Below, one piece after another: positions 42,114 through 43,910 of a stretch of DNA of 43,910 nt. The translations under genes and the position numbers were made by a program. Each line of letters starts with the position of its first letter. The first letter of the stretch is position 1. Origin of the DNA: JANPJV01 sp031425695 (GTDB lineage Bacteria > Pseudomonadota > Gammaproteobacteria > Xanthomonadales > SZUA-5); contig JANPJV010000022.1 in NCBI GenBank assembly GCA_031425695.1, positions 1 through 43,910 of the forward strand, read 5' to 3'. The notes beneath the pieces are model-generated. The model saw only the letters and a list, made by a program, of their open reading frames with translations, had not been told where the DNA came from and did not search any database.

Positions 42114-42667
42114 AGTTCTTCCACGGTCAGCGAGTGGTTGGTGAACACGCAGATGTCGGCGGCGATGTGCAGGGATTTCTCGACAATCTCGCGCGCGCTG
42201 AGCTCGGTATGGTCGATCAGTGCCTTCGCGGCCGCCTGCGCGTAGTTGCCGCCCGAACCGATCGCGATCAGGCCACTTTCCGGCTCGAGGACGTCGCCAT
42301 TGCCGGTGATCAGCAGGCTGGCCTCCTTGTCGGCGACCATCAGCAACGCTTCGAGCCGCATCAGCCGGCGCTCGGTGCGCCAGTCCTTGGCCAGCTCGAC
42401 TGCCGCGCGGGTCAGTTTGCCGCCGTGCTTTTCGAGCTTGGCGTCGAACAGCTCGAACAGGGTGAAAGCGTCGGCCGTGGCACCGGCAAATCCGGCCAGC
42501 ACATTGCCCTTGCCGAGCCGTCGCACCTTGCGCGCGTTGCCCTTGACGATGGTATTGCCGAGCGAAACCTGCCCGTCGCCTCCCATGACCACTGCGCCGC
42601 CACGGCGAACCGAGACGATCGTGGTGCCGTACATGGAATCACTGCGCGCGTGCTGCGAGTTGCTCAT
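42110..42667 (-). CDS. hslV: ATP-dependent protease subunit HslV
   Basis: A 185-residue threonine peptidase of the proteasome-beta fold. After a 14-residue lead (MSNSQHARSDSMYG) comes the mature N-terminus TTIVSVRRGG with catalytic Thr (T15), then VVMGGDGQVSLGNTIVKGNA and KVRRLGKGNVLAGFAGATAD, GLIAIGSGGNYAQAAAKAL and the C-terminus TVEEL. A similar short propeptide occurs in Xanthomonas; E. coli has only Met. ATG 42667 is chosen; a second ATG (42634) just before YGTT is possible since both yield the same mature chain. First gene of hslVU; the stop overlaps the GTG of hslU. Confidence 0.96.
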   Translation of the reverse strand: MSNSQHARSDSMYGTTIVSVRRGGAVVMGGDGQVSLGNTIVKGNARKVRRLGKGNVLAGFAGATADAFTLFELFDAKLEKHGGKLTRAAVELAKDWRTERRLMRLEALLMVADKEASLLITGNGDVLEPESGLIAIGSGGNYAQAAAKALIDHTELSAREIVEKSLHIAADICVFTNHSLTVEEL

Positions 42668-42730
42668 TGCCGATCCGAAAAAAGCGTCGAAGCGCAATAG
42701 CTGGGGGCGCGCCGGGCGCAGTCAAGAGCG

Positions 42731-42804
42731 GGTTCCTGGTTCCTGGTCCCTGGTTCCTGGTTGCCTTTGTGTGAACCAGCAACCAGGAACCGACAACCAG
42801 CAAC
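42731..42804. repeat. GGTTCCTGG inverted-repeat element
   Basis: Left arm (42731-42764) is GGTTCCTGGTTCCTGGTCCC then TGGTTCCTGGTTGCC, built of four near-copies of the heptamer GGTTCCT. The right arm (42772-42804) is GAACCAGCAACCAGGAACCG then ACAACCAGCAAC. Sits between the divergent hslV and the following gene; it ends 53 bp before the next start codon. Confidence 0.88.
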
Positions 42805-42856
42805 TTGCTCCGCCCCGACGCGGTAGGATGTTGCTAATCGCAAAGCGGAGCCGTCC

Positions 42857-43819
42857 ATGCTGCCTGATGCTGCCCAGTCGCTGTGGAAGAGCCTGCGCAA
42901 GACCGATCGCGCCGCCGCGCAAGCGCGTGTAGACGCCCTGCGCCGGCGCATGCCGGACGCGCCGGTCGAGGAGCTGCACCGCATGCTGGTGCAGAGCAAA
43001 TGCCTGCAGACCGGCGCAGTCGGAGCGCTGTCCGCGGTCGCCGACATCGTTCCCGGCATCGGCAAGGTCGCCGGCGTCTTCATCGGACCGATCGCCGACA
43101 GCGCCATGGTCACTGCGATGCAGGCCGAACTCGTCGTTGAAACTTTCGCGGTCTACAACGTCGATCTGGGCGAAGCCGGCGAGCGCTTCGCGATTCTCGC
43201 AATCGCGGCGACCAATGTCGGTGCCACCCATGCATCCAGCCTGGTCGCAAAGTTGCTGACCCGCTACACCGGCAAGATCATCGGCGGCTTCGTGTTCAAG
43301 CGCGCGCTGCCGGTCGCGCGCATTGCGACCATCGCCACCAAGAACATCGCGCTCACCTATTCGATCGGCATGCGCACCCAGGCCGTGGCCCGCTTCCGCG
43401 ATGCCGAGCTCGATGAATGGCCGAAGCTGATGCGCCAGGTCACCAACATCGACGAGCGCACCCTGGTCGAATGGGCCACCAGCGCGGCACGCACCGCGAT
43501 CGACCAGGTGCAGGATTCCGCCAAGTCGTGGGTCGGACGAATTACCGGTTTACTGCCCAACTTGCCCGATCTTAAAAAGTTCGTGAGCACCGCGGTGGTC
43601 GATGTGCCGGAGCTGGAAGACGATGACGACCAGGCCGAGCCTGCGCCGGCACCAAAGAAGCGCGCGCCCAAGGTGGTTGCGAAGCCTGCGGTTGCGAAGC
43701 CTGCGACGGCGAAACCGACGGCGGCGGCGAAGCGGACAACTGCGAAGAGGGCGGCGGTGGTGGAGACTCCCAAGGTGCGCAAGGCGGCTGCGAAGCCGGC
43801 GACTCGCAAGCGCAGCTGA
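42857..43819 (+). CDS. Unknown protein with membrane-associated core and histone-H1-like tail
   Basis: A 320-residue protein starting MLPDAAQSLWKSLRKTDRAA. The core has a hydrophobic GALSAVADIVPGIGKVAGVF, then IGPIADSAMVTAMQAELVVE, followed by helical text with KNIALTYSIGMRTQAVARFR, suggestive of a membrane-associated EcsC/DUF697-like fold (weak). An acidic link (ELEDDDDQAEPAPAP) precedes a Lys/Ala/Pro-rich tail from about residue 260 (KKRAPKVVAKPAVAKPATAK and on to TRKRS), like histone H1 or AlgP. Such tails bind DNA, RNA or polyphosphate. The ATG has a GGAG 6 bases upstream. No family named with confidence. Divergent from hslVU. Confidence 0.7.
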   Translation: MLPDAAQSLWKSLRKTDRAAAQARVDALRRRMPDAPVEELHRMLVQSKCLQTGAVGALSAVADIVPGIGKVAGVFIGPIADSAMVTAMQAELVVETFAVYNVDLGEAGERFAILAIAATNVGATHASSLVAKLLTRYTGKIIGGFVFKRALPVARIATIATKNIALTYSIGMRTQAVARFRDAELDEWPKLMRQVTNIDERTLVEWATSAARTAIDQVQDSAKSWVGRITGLLPNLPDLKKFVSTAVVDVPELEDDDDQAEPAPAPKKRAPKVVAKPAVAKPATAKPTAAAKRTTAKRAAVVETPKVRKAAAKPATRKRS

Positions 43820-43829
43820 GCAATTTGGA

Positions 43830-43906
43830 GTGCGGCGCTCTGCGCCGCGTTGGTTGGCGTTGGATCGCCTCCGAAAAAGCATCCCAATCGGCGCGGGGCG
43901 CCGCAC
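43830..43906. repeat. Palindrome with GTGCGGCGC arms after the H1-tail gene
   Basis: GTGCGGCGC (43830-43838) and GCGCCGCAC (43898-43906) are perfect complements. The left arm also forms a local GCGGCGC-TCT-GCGCCGC hairpin (43832-43848), which could serve as terminator for the preceding gene 11 bp away. The element may continue beyond the window. Confidence 0.7.
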
Positions 43907-43910
43907 ACCC

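Noticed and set aside
40587..42245. 552-residue (+) open frame opposite hslU
   Set aside because: Antisense shadow of hslU, which is unmistakable on the (-) strand.

Overview
This is a high-GC chromosomal segment of a gammaproteobacterium, most likely of the Xanthomonadales/Lysobacterales (Rhodanobacteraceae-like). Reasons: the gene order RDD - SpoIIM - DUF4129 - DUF4350 - MoxR - DUF58, the hslV/hslU pair with a short HslV propeptide and an N-terminal HslU extension, a MetB close to the E. coli enzyme, a bacterial phenylalanine hydroxylase, and the abundance of GTAGG-headed palindromic repeats. The order-level placement is inference from remembered homologues; no search was run. No rRNA, tRNA, prophage, transposase or CRISPR array was seen.

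Layout. 76-1003: a 52-residue DUF3309 protein (-) and a four-helix membrane protein (+). 1143-9329 (-): seven genes encoding membrane proteins and a MoxR ATPase/DUF58 module, four of the junctions overlapping by 1-11 bp. 9568-13900: metB (+), phhA (-) and rep (+), separated by GGTTTC-type inverted repeats. 13878-18843 (-): an autotransporter-type outer-membrane protein, an ECF sigma factor and a TPR serine/threonine kinase. 19160-25843 (+): a tight four-gene signalling operon (hybrid histidine kinase with Hpt, REC-adenylate cyclase, REC-PP2C-HATPase, STAS). 26071-26688 (+): an RHH/PIN toxin-antitoxin pair between two palindromic elements. 26961-32293 (-): polA, a zinc-ribbon membrane protein and an SPFH protein with a C-terminal helix-turn-helix. 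32665-35292 (+): a second TPR kinase. 35474-40099 (-): a 1541-residue propeller-PAS-GGDEF-EAL protein. 40393-42667 (-): a small secreted peptide and hslVU. 42857-43819 (+): an unknown protein with a histone-H1-like tail.

The most unusual property is that almost every intergenic gap carries a palindromic element. At least eleven sequence families are present. Many share one design: two inverted arms, each made of short tandem words (GGTTTC; GGAAGCGAAGG; GACGCAAAGTACGC; CGCAGAGACGCAGAG; GGTTCCTGG), around a spacer. They sit at or inside stop codons, and in one case (SpoIIM) an element encodes the protein's C-terminus.

Signalling dominates the gene content: two eukaryotic-type kinases, an ECF factor, a phosphorelay feeding a cyclase and a partner-switching phosphatase, and a c-di-GMP enzyme. 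The four-gene operon joins phosphorelay, cAMP and anti-sigma-antagonist signalling, and is the best candidate for a little-described regulatory system here. Start codons were often moved inward from the longest open frame, using ribosome-binding sites, overlaps with upstream genes and family N-termini.
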